A DNA stretch of 64,000 nt from Topomyia yanbarensis (Eukaryota; Arthropoda; Insecta; Diptera; Culicidae). The position numbers and the translations under genes are program-made. Position 1 is the stretch's first letter. The number at the start of each line of letters is the position of its first letter. This document shows positions 1-9,711 of the stretch, in pieces. Location: assembly GCF_030247195.1 (NCBI RefSeq), contig NC_080671.1:429908539-429972538 (forward strand), read 5' to 3'. The notes beneath the pieces are model-generated. The model did no database searches. It saw only the letters and a program-made list of their open reading frames with translations, and had not been told where the DNA came from.

Positions 1-56
1 GGCCACAACACCGCGCATAGACCGGTGGTTTAGCGTTGGTATGCGCAGGTGCAGAG

Positions 57-230
57 TATGAAGCAACATATAACATAAAAAAGGCGCATAAGCCCTCTCG
101 GTCTCTTCGATGCACCACTATCGAGGCGTAATGCAATACCCATCTTGAAGCAATTGATGCTTGATGATGTTTGCAATACCGTCAAACCCCTAAACCTTGG
201 GGAGCGTTTTTTGCTAATTGATTTTCAAAT
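57..230 (+). repeat. dispersed repeat (family A), copy 1
   Basis: The segment reads through landmarks such as AAGCCCTCTCGGTC, GCACCACTATCGAGGCGTAA and TGATGATGTTTGCAATACCG. The same ordered landmarks recur near 5,668-5,760 and 42,797-42,930, and weaker pieces near 18,975-19,075 and 29,340-29,580. No long reading frame runs through it. It is probably part of an uncharacterised dispersed element; the ends are estimated from where similarity between copies fades. Confidence 0.6.
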
Positions 231-970
231 ATTATGCACATAAAATGTGAGTGCTGAATTCATTACATTCTAGGAGATACTAAGTTTTGAATGGAATGGG
301 TGAGATTCGGATCAAGTACGCCTAGCGAATATGATGGAGACTCATATGACATACAGATCTGGACAAACGCTGCTAAACGAGCCTTTTTTCCTCTATACTT
401 CTTTTGTGAAACTTGCGCGGGCAATTAAAGGAAGTATTCAACATATTGGCGTGGTTCAAGGATTAAGGTATGACAGGGAACTATGCTTTATATATCTTTA
501 AGCTAATATGTTATCATAAAATATATTTAAAATTTAATCGCCTTTGCAAATATATTTAAATATCCGTTTTGCGACCAAAAAATAAACGAATAGAAAAACA
601 ATACATAATCCTGTTCGGAAAAGAATTGTTAATGGCATCGCACTCGCGGAAATGTTACCAAATTCAAATAATTTATCAACAACTCTCGAATATCCTACAA
701 TATTCAGAGGCATCTTATTCCTTTCGGTTTTTTATTACAAATTCAGAATATTTTATGCGAAATTCAGAAAATTGTGCGTAGTCAAGGAACTGAATAAGTC
801 CGAGGAAATGCTTTTACATGCCATTTTCAACCATTCTAGATGTAGTAAACCGTTCTTCTAAAACCAATTACACAGTGATTGAACAGTATATCACTAATAT
901 CATAATTTAGTGACAAATCTTATTTTTGTATTAAACATAAAAAGCAATATTTTGAAATTTATTTTTGTAA
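231..970. other. AT-rich stretch, nothing recognised
   Basis: AT-rich sequence with only short, unconvincing reading frames (60-70 codons) and no motif, repeat or RNA that I can support. Confidence 0.5.
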
Positions 971-1034
971 TTCGATAGTACGTACGTTTCGATAGTACGT
1001 ACACTAAACGAAGCGAAGGTGTACGTACTATCGA
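971..1034. repeat. palindromic element with 16-bp perfect arms
   Basis: Positions 989-1004 (TCGATAGTACGTACAC) are the exact reverse complement of 1019-1034, with a 14-base loop. A partial extra copy of the arm lies at 971-986. A second copy of the hairpin and its flanks (ATTTTGAAATTTA upstream, GGTATACCTGT downstream) lies at about 43,548-43,625. This suggests a small MITE-like mobile unit. Confidence 0.65.
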
Positions 1035-1298
1035 GGTATACCTGTGATATATTAGGGATCATAAATTAGTTCACGAGGATTGCATAGATTCATGAATCAA
1101 ATTCCGAGTTTCGTGAAATAGTTCACGAAAAAATAGCCAGAATATTTTGATTTTGTGACAAATGTTCCTATATATATGAAAAAATCATGAGCCAAACTTG
1201 GTTTTATGAATAATGTTCATAAAGTTGTGAACTAGTTCGCGTACCGAGAATCGAATTAGAAATAACTTGGCGGAAACCGTGACTGAAGATCACATAAC

Positions 1299-1348
1299 AA
1301 AAACAAATATTTCCACTAATGAAAGCGTTATGCGGGCGTTACTGAAGG

Positions 1349-1354
<6 letters not shown>
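1299..1354 (+). repeat. 56-bp exact duplicate of 3,860-3,915
   Basis: Fifty-six bases beginning AAAAACAAATATTTCC are identical to 3,860-3,915. Here the copy runs straight into a 27-base T tract; at the other site it continues into unrelated sequence. Confidence 0.85.

Positions 1355-1379
<25 letters not shown>
1353..1379 (+). repeat. poly-T tract (27 bases)
   Basis: An uninterrupted run of T directly after the 56-bp repeat. Read on the minus strand it is poly-A, so it could be the tail of a retroposed sequence, but I see no target duplication. Confidence 0.8.
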
Positions 1380-1389
1380 ATCCCTTTAT

Positions 1390-1560
1390 GGGCAGCTAGG
1401 GCCGAGGGTGGTGGCTAACGGGTTTCATACATCCTTGACCTGACGGACAAAGCTATGGTGCCTTGAACACAGGCAACGCAGATCCAAGGCCATCATTGAA
1501 ATGATAAGTTCTGCGTTTGAGATGTACTTCCCCCGGTTGCCAGACGAATACCTGTAATTA
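1390..1560. repeat. short dispersed repeat, related to 2,330-2,540
   Basis: The stretch around GGCCATCATTGAAATGATAA matches in order a stretch near 2,420-2,460 (GGCGATCATCGAAATGATAG). The two share spacing and neighbouring bases but are clearly diverged. The family is unknown; a SINE or MITE relic is possible. Confidence 0.4.
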
Positions 1561-2230
1561 TTACTTGTTGCTTTGTATGTATGAATCTAATGTTTAGTCC
1601 TGGGTGGTGTATGCGTGGAAGGTGTGGTTTTTAGCGTTCGAGTCCAGGAGTGTATATCTGTCTGGGTTAGCGTGGGCGTTTACTAATTGTGTAATAGTGT
1701 GATCGCTAAAGGCTCGAGCATATGAATGCCAGCGTGTCTCCAACTTTGCGTGCATAAATCCGATTTTAGATCCGTGTTGCCATTCGCACATTCACGTGTA
1801 TTCTCGAACGATCGCGCGCGGACCGTGAATCTAATAATTAATTTTCAGTGTATGGTAGAGAAACGTGTTGTCTAGTGAATCGGCCCAACTGAAGGCATGA
1901 GTCTAGGCTGATCGAGAGTAGAGAATTCCGAACGTAGCCGGTCTATGATCGCGCGAGTGGTGGGTTAATGCTTGAGACCGCGGTTGTAAAGTTATAGGTG
2001 CTGAAAAGTTCACTTAAGTAAAGGGGTGTTGGCGAAATTGCGAGCGTAGGTGTGTGTGGATGATTGAAATTGTAATGTAAGTTCGCGTTTTTGACCAGAT
2101 TTGTGTTATCACGAAAGTTAGGGGCGTTTGCACGTTTTGGATGTGAATGTATATGGGAGAATATACAATTGACTGTGCTAGTGAATATCACTATGAACCC
2201 AACTCAAGATACAGTAATAAAAGGAAAAAT
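1561..2230. repeat. CG-rich repeat block 1 (degenerate unit)
   Basis: The block carries the ordered landmarks of the CG-rich family: an ATCGCGCGCGGACCGTGAAT box, a CGTGTTGTCTAGTG box, a CCCAACTGAAGGCATGA box near 1,882 and a GATCGCGCGAG box. The 60-80-codon frames inside are not conserved between copies, so I read it as non-coding. Confidence 0.65.
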
Positions 2231-2860
2231 AACATGCCGAATGTTTCTTTTTTAGGTCAGTAACCGTGCATTGAACAATGCTCCAAAACTCTGAACTAGG
2301 CCCCATCGAGTCCAGTCTGTCCGTCTCGTCCTGTCGTGTCTGGGGTTTCCAGGTTACATGCATTCACCAGATGAGACTAGCTTATGTCAGCTTACTTGTG
2401 CACCGGTTTCGTAGAATCGAGGCGATCATCGAAATGATAGATCCTACGAGTGAATGCACTTGGCCCAGTCACCTGTCAAGCATTTGTGTATTTGTGTGTG
2501 TTGAGATATGTGTGGAGCCTGTAAATAATATTTTAATACGAATAATATTTTATACTTCAAAACAAGAAATGTGCAATATACTACTTGCAGTTTGTTGATC
2601 GTTCCTACTTATCTGATTCCATCGAGTATGAGAATACATCTCCATTGTTCTAAAACCTGGCGACGTCCGATGGCAGAGAAGAATCATTGTGGGCAGCAAT
2701 GTTGCTCTTCTTGGATGTACGAGCTCGAAAAGGTCATCACAAGAATATAACGCATGAGACCGAAAATAAATAAAAAAAATAAAGAGTTAGTATTGTTATT
2801 GAGTATTAGTAATATGCCGATTTTTTTCGAGAGTTGTCCTACTGGAACTGTAGAGCTAAT
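2231..2860. other. non-coding stretch with one SINE-like piece
   Basis: The part at about 2,330-2,540 is related to 1,390-1,560. A 106-codon open frame at 2,278-2,598 has no recognisable domain and overlaps that repeat, so it is not called as a gene. The rest is AT-rich without identified features. Confidence 0.4.
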
Positions 2861-3670
2861 TGATTTAATTAAGGCATGGACCTAGACTTCTGGAATCGAG
2901 GATAGAGACTTCCGGACGCGAACGATTCATGAATGCGCGAGTGCGGGGGACTGTAGGTTCACGCTTGAGACTGCGTTTGAGTGATTACAAGTGCCGAGAC
3001 GTTCATATTATCACCGGGATGTTATAATGTCTGAAAGAGCGCGAGTATAGGTTGCGTGGATGGTCGCGAAGGGCTCAAGCATTTTTATATTTGTTTGTCG
3101 CGTGTATGTGACTTTGCATTCGATTTTTATGTAGTTTCGCGCGAACACGGGCATTTGGAGGTTCACTCTCGAGACCGGGATTGTTAATTTATAAGTGCTA
3201 AACCATTCACTTAGTCACCAGGGTGTTATACTTTTTACGAGATCGTGGGTGTGGTCGTGCGTGGATGATCGCGAAGGACTCGAGCGTTTGTATGTGGACG
3301 TTTTTGTCACGTGTGCTAGTATGTAACTTCGCGTGGACACATTATTTTTATAAGCGTGTGGCCATTCGCATGTTCGCGTATTCTTCAACGATCGCACGTG
3401 GACGTCTTGTCTAGTTTTTATTTCTATTGGTCCAACTAAAGGCATGAATTTGGGCTGCTATGATCAAGGGCGGAGACTTCCGGACGTGACCGATTCATAA
3501 TTGCACGAGCTTAGGTTCTTAGGTTCCAACGTTCACCTAATCAATCGGGGTGTTTGAATATTGGCGAGATCGCGGGCGTTCGTATTTGTGACCAGGTTCG
3601 TGTTATCGCGTAGGCCACGTTTGTACGTTTGGAATGAGGTACCTGCAGAGAGAATTGGGCCCTAAACCCA
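2861..3670. repeat. CG-rich repeat block 2 (about two units)
   Basis: CTTCCGGACG landmarks lie near 2,909 and 3,474, about 565 bases apart. Each is followed by the ordered boxes GATTCATGA, GAGACCGCGTTTGA, TTATCACCGGGATGTTAT, GATCGCGAAGG and TCGCGTGTATGTGACTT. A TGGTCCAACTAAAGGCATGA box near 3,427 marks the unit junction. Confidence 0.7.
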
Positions 3671-3859
3671 CATTGTATATTATTTGACCATGGCAGTGGA
3701 TAATAAAGGTCGCCAAGTTAAGTACTAAAATTGATCACAATGTAGCTTAACTAAAAAGAAAATAATCGTATCCCAAGTTTATGTGATATCATCACTGTAA
3801 TACTGCTTTGGTGGAAAAGCCCCCGGACCACATCAAGGTACAGTATCATGCCGAGGGTA

Positions 3860-3915
3860 AAAAACAAATATTTCCACTAATGAAAGCGTTATGCGGGCGT
3901 TACTGAAGGGAAATT
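3860..3915 (+). repeat. 56-bp exact duplicate of 1,299-1,354
   Basis: Identical to the earlier copy over 56 bases, beginning within an A run and ending GGGAAATT. There is no T tract after this copy, which shows that the poly-T at 1,353 is not part of the shared unit. Confidence 0.85.
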
Positions 3916-4099
3916 GAACATAATTATAAAAGCCTTGATTTTTGGCACTTTATTCACGATTTTGGGAACATTTTTTTCGTGTAGTTTATAAAAAGAGTAT
4001 GTCTTAAAAATTATGCGGTGGCATCAACTAATCTATGGCCCTGTCATGAGTTGTTGAGTAGTTCTTTGCCAAAATTGTGCGATCTACCAATCACGCCTT

Positions 4100-5110
4100 T
4101 ATCGTCAATAACGTCTTTGGAGGAATTTGTGGACATTACAAGCCCTTTCATATGGTGTTTTTTCGACACTTGTCTTACTGGAGCTGTAGAGATAGATTCT
4201 CGGAAGGGTTCCCCGTCAATTACTACAATTGCAGATGAGACGTGTAATGTCACCCACTAAAACACTGCTTAAGGCTAGCTGCAGCAGGCTGTGATTCTGA
4301 ATGTGATATTCGCTGTACGGTGCAGATATGTGCGGGCATAAGGATTTCGCGAGAGTGTATCATCGAGTAGAGCTCGAGCGTTTATAGGTTAACGTGCTCG
4401 TGTACGTAACTTCGCGTGTATAAATTGTACTTTATAACCGCGTGCCGTTCGCATATTTGTGTGTTCTTGGATGATCGTGCGCGGACCGTGAATCTGATAC
4501 TTAATTTTTGGTGTTCGGTTTAGATGCAAGAAAAAAGTGAGATCTTCTATATCACTAGATTTCCCGGTAATGTCGCCATGGAAGATATTTTCTAGTGGAT
4601 ATGAGCTTCATTTTTTGATTGGTCCAACTGAATGTATGCGAATGTAAGTTGCTAGGACGGAGCATGATTTCCGGACGTGACCGATTAATGATCGCGTGAC
4701 CACGGAAGTTTGTGGGTCGCGTTTGAGAACGCGTTTGAAACATTGTAAGTACTAAAACGTTCAGCTTATTACCGGGGTGTTCTTAAGTTTGCGCGATCGC
4801 GGGCGAAGGTATGTGTGGTTGATCGCGAAGGGCTTAAGCGTTCGTATAATAACGTGTTTTGTCGCGAGTACTTGTGTGCATGTGACTTTGCGTGCATAAA
4901 TTTAATTTTGTAACCGTGTGGCCATTTACATATTCGCGTGCGTTTTAGGATGGTCACACGGACCGTCCTTCTAATATTTAGTTGTTGGTGCACGGTTCAC
5001 ATTCTGACAGGGAATGAGTTACCCCATATCACTAGAGTTCCCGGTCATGTCGCGATGGAACGTGTTGTCCAGTGGATATGAAAACTTTCACAACTATGCA
5101 CTGCTAGGCC
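4100..5110. repeat. CG-rich repeat block 3 with leader module
   Basis: It begins with the leader module (TTTTTTCGACACTTGTCTTACTGGAG, split by the writing limit as TTTTTTCGACACTTG then TCTTACTGGAG, near 4,157, followed by TTCTCGGAAGGGTTCC). It continues through GTGATTCTGAATGTGATATTC into standard CG-rich units, with TTTCCGGACGTGACCGATTA near 4,667. The same leader-to-unit order recurs at about 22,280 and 41,163, so the family is a composite with a defined order. Confidence 0.65.
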
Positions 5111-5667
5111 CCATGCAAAACAGACTCAGACATCATTTCGCTAAATGTTTAATAACTTCTTTTAACAAATTCGGATTGACTAGCAGTCTTCGACAAAGTT
5201 ATAGACAATTAAACTGTCTCTCTTATTTTCACTTACAGTGATAATTCGATGCATACAGTGCACCTAGCGAAGAAAATGCGAGCTAGTGGTTTTCCTCCAT
5301 GGAAATTGTCGAAAAAACCCATACAAACTTCAGATGCGTTGGTTCGGTAACTAGACTTATCCGATATGCTTCAAATTTGTTGCAAGTACTCCTGGTCGGA
5401 CTAGGAATCGACTCAGGGGAGGCCCGATCAAAAATTCTTTTTTTTCTGGGCAGTCTAATGTTCACGCTTGAGACCGCGTTTGAATGTTTATAAGCGCTGT
5501 GACGTTCATATTATCACCGGAATGTTGTCATGTGTGTGAGCTGTTGAATAATGTCTGCAAACACAACCCGCAGAAAGTCAATCCATGGTGACCCGCCAAT
5601 CGGCCACGCCGATGTGCATAAGCTGTTGGCTGACCGTTAGTTTGGGCTAGTGCAGAATGTGAAAAAA

Positions 5668-5760
5668 CATAAAATATAAAAATGTCCATAAGCCCTCTCG
5701 GTTTCCTCTATGCACCACTATCGAGGCGTAATGCAATAACCATCTTAAATCACGTTTTCA
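5668..5760 (+). repeat. dispersed repeat (family A), copy 2
   Basis: AAGCCCTCTCGGT and GCACCACTATCGAGGCGTAA occur in the same order and spacing as at 57-230. The copy ends earlier, running into CG-rich repeat. Confidence 0.6.
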
Positions 5761-5864
5761 TGTTTGCGAGATCGCGGGCGCAGATGTGCGTGAATGATCG
5801 CGAATGGTTTGAGCGTTTGTATGTTTACGAGTTGGACCGCGTGGTTGTTTGTATGTCGCGTGTG

Positions 5865-5886
5865 CTATCTATCTATCTATCTATCT
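5865..5886 (+). repeat. (CTAT)n microsatellite
   Basis: About five tandem CTAT units, followed by a short TATATA run. Confidence 0.85.
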
Positions 5887-7710
5887 TCTATGTGTATATA
5901 TAAAAGTCAATGTTTGTATGTATATGATTTATGGACTCCAAAACGGCTTAACTGACTGCCTTAAAAATTTATACATAGTAGGCATTTGTTCTGGAGCGTG
6001 TTTGTGTGCTATTGGTTGGAGATTATCTACCCGCCAGATGGCGCTTCGGAACAAATTGTGTTTTCCTCCTATTTCGTTGAAGGTCGCAGCAACGCGCGAT
6101 GGGTATTAGCGAGTTGCGTATATAACTGCTGGTATATAAATTCGATTGTACAACCCTGGGTTCTTGAAATTGTTGACAACAGACAGTCTAGTGTATATGA
6201 GCGTCATTTTTTGAGGATAATTCAACTAAAGGCATGAAACGAAACTGACAGGACGAAGGTAGGAGCTTCCGGACGAGTCATGATTGCGTGAGAATGCGTG
6301 GTTGTATAATCGCATTTGAGACCGCGTTTAAATATTCGTAGGTGTTAAAACGTTCATTTAATTGTAGAAGCGTTTCTATGTTTGCAAAATAGCCGGCGTA
6401 AATAGGCGTGGATGATCGCAATTGCAAGTTCACGTTTGCGGTCAGGGTTGTATTATCGCGCAGAGCTCGAACGTTTGTATATTAACGAGTTTGAGCGCGA
6501 GGGCGCGTATGGAACTTCGTGTTCGCACAAACGTGTAACCACTTCCATATTCCCGTGAGCTTTCAATGTTCGCTCGAAACGCGATTTGAGTGTACGGTTC
6601 AGATCTGAAAGGAAGCAAATTTCCACATATCACCACAGCATCCGGTCATGGTGCCCTGAGACTTGTAATGTGTATGAGTTTGTTCCTTGTTTTTGAAGTG
6701 AAGTTTAAAGGCACAGTCCTGGGCTGCTAGGACCACAGGTAGGGGCATCTGCACGTGACCAATTCAAAACTATTGTGGGAACGATTGTTAGTATAATAGC
6801 ACCTGAGACCGCGTTTTTATGTTCGTAAGTGCTAACATATTGATTTGATACCCGGAGCGTTTTTATGTATGCGGGATCGCGGTTGCTGGTATGAGCGGCT
6901 GATCCAGGTAGCATATTCTCATTTATGGGCAGATTTATATTACCGCAAAGAGCACAAGCGTTTCTATGTTACCGTGTTTGATTGCGTGGCCGTTTTTATG
7001 TCGCGTATGCTAGCGTGTGTATGTCATTGCGTGTTTGAATTCGTTTGTATAACCGAGTACAGACGTGATTCGCTGGTTGGTAACATTTGATGCATTTAAA
7101 CTACTCAAGTCTCCTTTGGAGAGTTTTAGACATCTGTCAGTCGGTCCAACTAGCGAATCAAAATCATTAGTCGGACAGGAGTTGTGGCTCTACCAGCGAA
7201 TTACGATCGTAGCCCTTTGAATATTCCCGTAGGCTTCACTCATCTCAGCACAATCTCAAACTATGGCGTACTGGGGATGGTTGTCTAGTGTATAATGGCA
7301 CCGTATTTAGAGTAGGAGCTCCCGGACGAGTATGATTCATTAACGCCAGAGAGCGGGCTCTTGTTTGTTGGACATGAGACTACGTTTATAAATTCGTAAG
7401 TGCTACCACGCTGCTTTAATCGCTGAAACTTTTATACGATTGCAAGGGGTGGGTGTAGGTATGCTAGAATCATCGCGTTTGCGACTGAGTTTGTATTATT
7501 GCGAAAGACTCGAGCGTTTGTATGGCCCTACAACATTTCTGTGTACCTCAAATTACTAAAAATTTCAATATTTTCAAATCGGTTGGAATTTGTTGATCGG
7601 ACAAAATCGGAAGAGTTCGAATGTTTTCCGGATAGCTGGAATCTGGTTTTGTAATACTGCTTCAGCAACTTTGGCGGATCTCGCCATACAATGTAACATT
7701 TTTATCATTC

Positions 7711-7714
7711 AAGT
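7711..7714 (+). other. target-site duplication AAGT, left
   Basis: AAGT directly precedes the TGTAA start of the 5' LTR and is repeated directly after the 3' LTR at 17,562-17,565. Four bases fits Ty3/Gypsy integration. Confidence 0.8.
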
Positions 7715-8833
7715 TGTAACCCGTCAGGGTAACAATTTAGCACTGGGTGGAAATATACCCTTTCGTGCGTACTCTCTCCGTAGAGTGTATTGTTTACGAA
7801 AATTTATGCTCACCGCTGTTTCGATATCGTTCACTTTTTCTTGTAAATTTTTATATAGTTTCGCGTTTGTGAACGGTTTTGTGCGTTCAGATAGGTGTAG
7901 TAATTTTTGTTTGACAATTGTACATAGTTAACATAGGGCTTAGATAGGCCACCGCTCTCCTACTGCTGAAATACGTGTACTGGCTATGCTGCACATAGGT
8001 GATGACAGCTATGCGGCGGTACGGTTTTTTTGGTGTTGGTGTTTTCGGTCGAGGTGGAAGGCGGCCATCGTGTGAGAAGAGTTAGAAAATGACGGACCAC
8101 GGCTACAATCAGACGTCCAGGAAATTGCTGTGGTTTTTTTCGGGACAGTTTCCCGCCACTGTTAAATAGTTTAGTGCGCGCATGCGACGGTAGATTCCCG
8201 TCGAAAGTGCCGGCCCGTGGTCCGGGTGCTAAAGAAAGTGTGGTGCTGGATCGCCGTCGGGGGAAGCTAATTATCAAGGAGCTTTCGCTTCCCCGGCTAA
8301 CCGTAAAGGATCCAGACGCACCATTCCGCCCTCGCTGGGAAGGATAAGCCGAACGAGCCTTGCTCTCCTTCCCAGCTAATAGCCAAGGAGAGCGAAGCAG
8401 GGTGGACAGCGGCTCCCCCTGGGAAGAACACTGCGGTGTCTTCCGGGATTCTTTGCGGGGAGCAAAGAATCCGGTGATTCGTCACCACCGTCGCTAGGGA
8501 GGTTCCAACAAAGGAGCAAAGCTCACCTCCCTGGCTAATTGTAAAGGACCGCTGCCGGAGCAGCCAACGTAAATAGGGAGAACTCGGCCGTTGCTGTCCC
8601 GGCCGGTCGGAAGAAGCCGCCCGCCTTTCCGCCAGCAGTAGCAGATCACCAGCAGCAGCAGCAGTTGAGAGAGTAGCGGGAATAAAAGTCGGTAAATTTT
8701 ATAATTTATTTGTTTACTTTTTCTTGTTGTGTTACGAAATCCGAAAGTCTTGGTAGAAGCACCTAGGCCGCCCTGAAAAGAAGGGTTCGCCGGGCAAACA
8801 AGAACCCGAGTAGTGGGCAAACCCCAACTTACA
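7715..8833 (+). repeat. 5' LTR of the Ty3/Gypsy element
   Basis: The LTR is 1,119 bp with short TGTAA/TTACA inverted ends. It carries an AATAAA polyadenylation signal at 8,681-8,686, about 150 bases before its end. Its distal half (8,259-8,535) holds a series of stable stem-loops. It differs from the 3' LTR by A/G in TTAGAAARTGACGG, G/C in CCGGTSATTC and A/T in ACCCCWACTT. Confidence 0.95.
8259..8535 (+). repeat. cluster of stem-loops in the LTR
   Basis: Arms that pair: 8,260-8,267 with 8,287-8,294; 8,334-8,344 (GCTGGGAAGGA) with 8,366-8,376; 8,446-8,456 (GGATTCTTTGC) with 8,462-8,472, a perfect 11-bp stem with a 5-base loop; and 8,493-8,502 with 8,526-8,535, one wobble. A bulged stem lies near 8,420-8,443. 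Three of the hairpins end in a related CCC-GGCTAA-AAGGA block, which suggests they arose by duplication. The same cluster is in the 3' LTR. Confidence 0.75.
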
Positions 8834-8835
8834 TT

Positions 8836-8848
8836 TGGCGCACAGCGC
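8836..8848 (+). promoter_or_regulatory. primer-binding-site-like sequence
   Basis: TGGCGCACAGCGC starts two bases after the 5' LTR end. It begins with the TGG expected of a site complementary to a tRNA 3' CCA end. I cannot name the tRNA. Confidence 0.55.
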
Positions 8849-9243
8849 AAAACACACTGAAAAAAATATTTTCCTATTTTGGAAAATATTTTTTTCTTCT
8901 GGAGTGTGGGGTGCTTCTACTAAATAGAGGATTTTCGTAGAACAGTGGTGAGGTTTCTTCCGCAATATTGTTCCGCGGTCGTATTTTTTATTTATTTACA
9001 TTTTTGGTATTGTTTTTTGATTTTTGCATTTTCTTTTTTTGTCCGAATTTGTGGATTGCGTTGTTTGTGTTTGGTCTGCCGGACGAGTAGTTTGAAGGTT
9101 GTTGTTATTATTCGGTTGCGGTGGCCAATCGCCTTGAATTCTCAATCCGGTTTGAGACATTTTTGGAACAGCTTGATTTCCTGAAATTTTAAGGGAATCG
9201 TTAGTGGGCGAAAAATCGAAAATAATACCGTGTCAGTACTTAC

Positions 9244-9711
9244 ATGCTTTGTGTCTTGGTGATTTCTTCCAATATAGCGCAAGTTATGATGGCGTTGGAG
9301 AAATTCAACCAAGCGTGTGTGTTCATGCGCGTCGATCATTTGCATTTCGATGAGCTGGATTTTGAGTTGCTATCTCGAAGCATTTTTATCTCTCCTGATT
9401 CGGATCTTTCGGGTGTCCAGCGGCAGCGGCGTCTTCGGGGAATTTTGTCGCATGAGCGGTCGTCTCGGAGGGAATTAGTTCGCAATTTCCGGGGTGACGT
9501 GGGTGAAGAAAAGGAGATCTGCCTTGGTAAATTACTAACAATCAAGGAAGATCTCCAGTACCGGTGCCCAAACAAGGAGATTTACCGAACACGGTTGCTT
9601 CATTTGGGGTCTAGGCTCCAGGTTATCCGAAATTATGCGGCAGGGGAGGTCAACCAAGAAATTTCGGGGTTGCTGGAGGAAGTTCTAGCAGTTTATGCGT
9701 CATTTCAGTGA
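9244..9711 (+). CDS. upstream gag-like ORF of the Ty3/Gypsy element
   Basis: An open frame of 155 codons begins in the leader and ends TGA at 9,709-9,711. It overlaps the start of the main gag frame (ATG at 9,695) by 17 bases in another register. It is rich in Arg, Glu and Leu with predicted helical stretches, and its FDELDFELLSRSI segment resembles the start of some insect Gag N-terminal regions. I see no zinc knuckle. The first ATG is at 9,244; a second in-frame pair of ATGs near 9,286 may be the real start. It may be the Gag N-terminus separated by a +1 shift or by a one-base change, or a genuine small separate ORF. The LTRs are almost identical, so random decay is less likely. Confidence 0.55.
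   Translation: MLCVLVISSNIAQVMMALEKFNQACVFMRVDHLHFDELDFELLSRSIFISPDSDLSGVQRQRRLRGILSHERSSRRELVRNFRGDVGEEKEICLGKLLTIKEDLQYRCPNKEIYRTRLLHLGSRLQVIRNYAAGEVNQEISGLLEEVLAVYASFQ

Larger units (their letters stand above)
5460..7540. repeat. CG-rich repeat block 4 (diverged units)
   Basis: Several degenerate units are present, marked by GAGACCGCGTTT near 5,471, 6,320 and 6,805. A family-A copy (5,668-5,760) and a tetranucleotide run (5,865-5,886) sit inside it. Divergence is greater than in the blocks near 22 kb and 41 kb. The short frames within it show no conserved protein. Confidence 0.6.

Noticed and set aside
2278..2598. 106-codon plus-strand gene
   Set aside because: Overlaps a dispersed repeat related to 1,390-1,560 in which the frame is not kept.
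7590..7931. 113-codon protein at the left end of the 5' LTR
   Set aside because: The frame crosses the insertion junction, and its second half is LTR sequence repeated in the 3' LTR.
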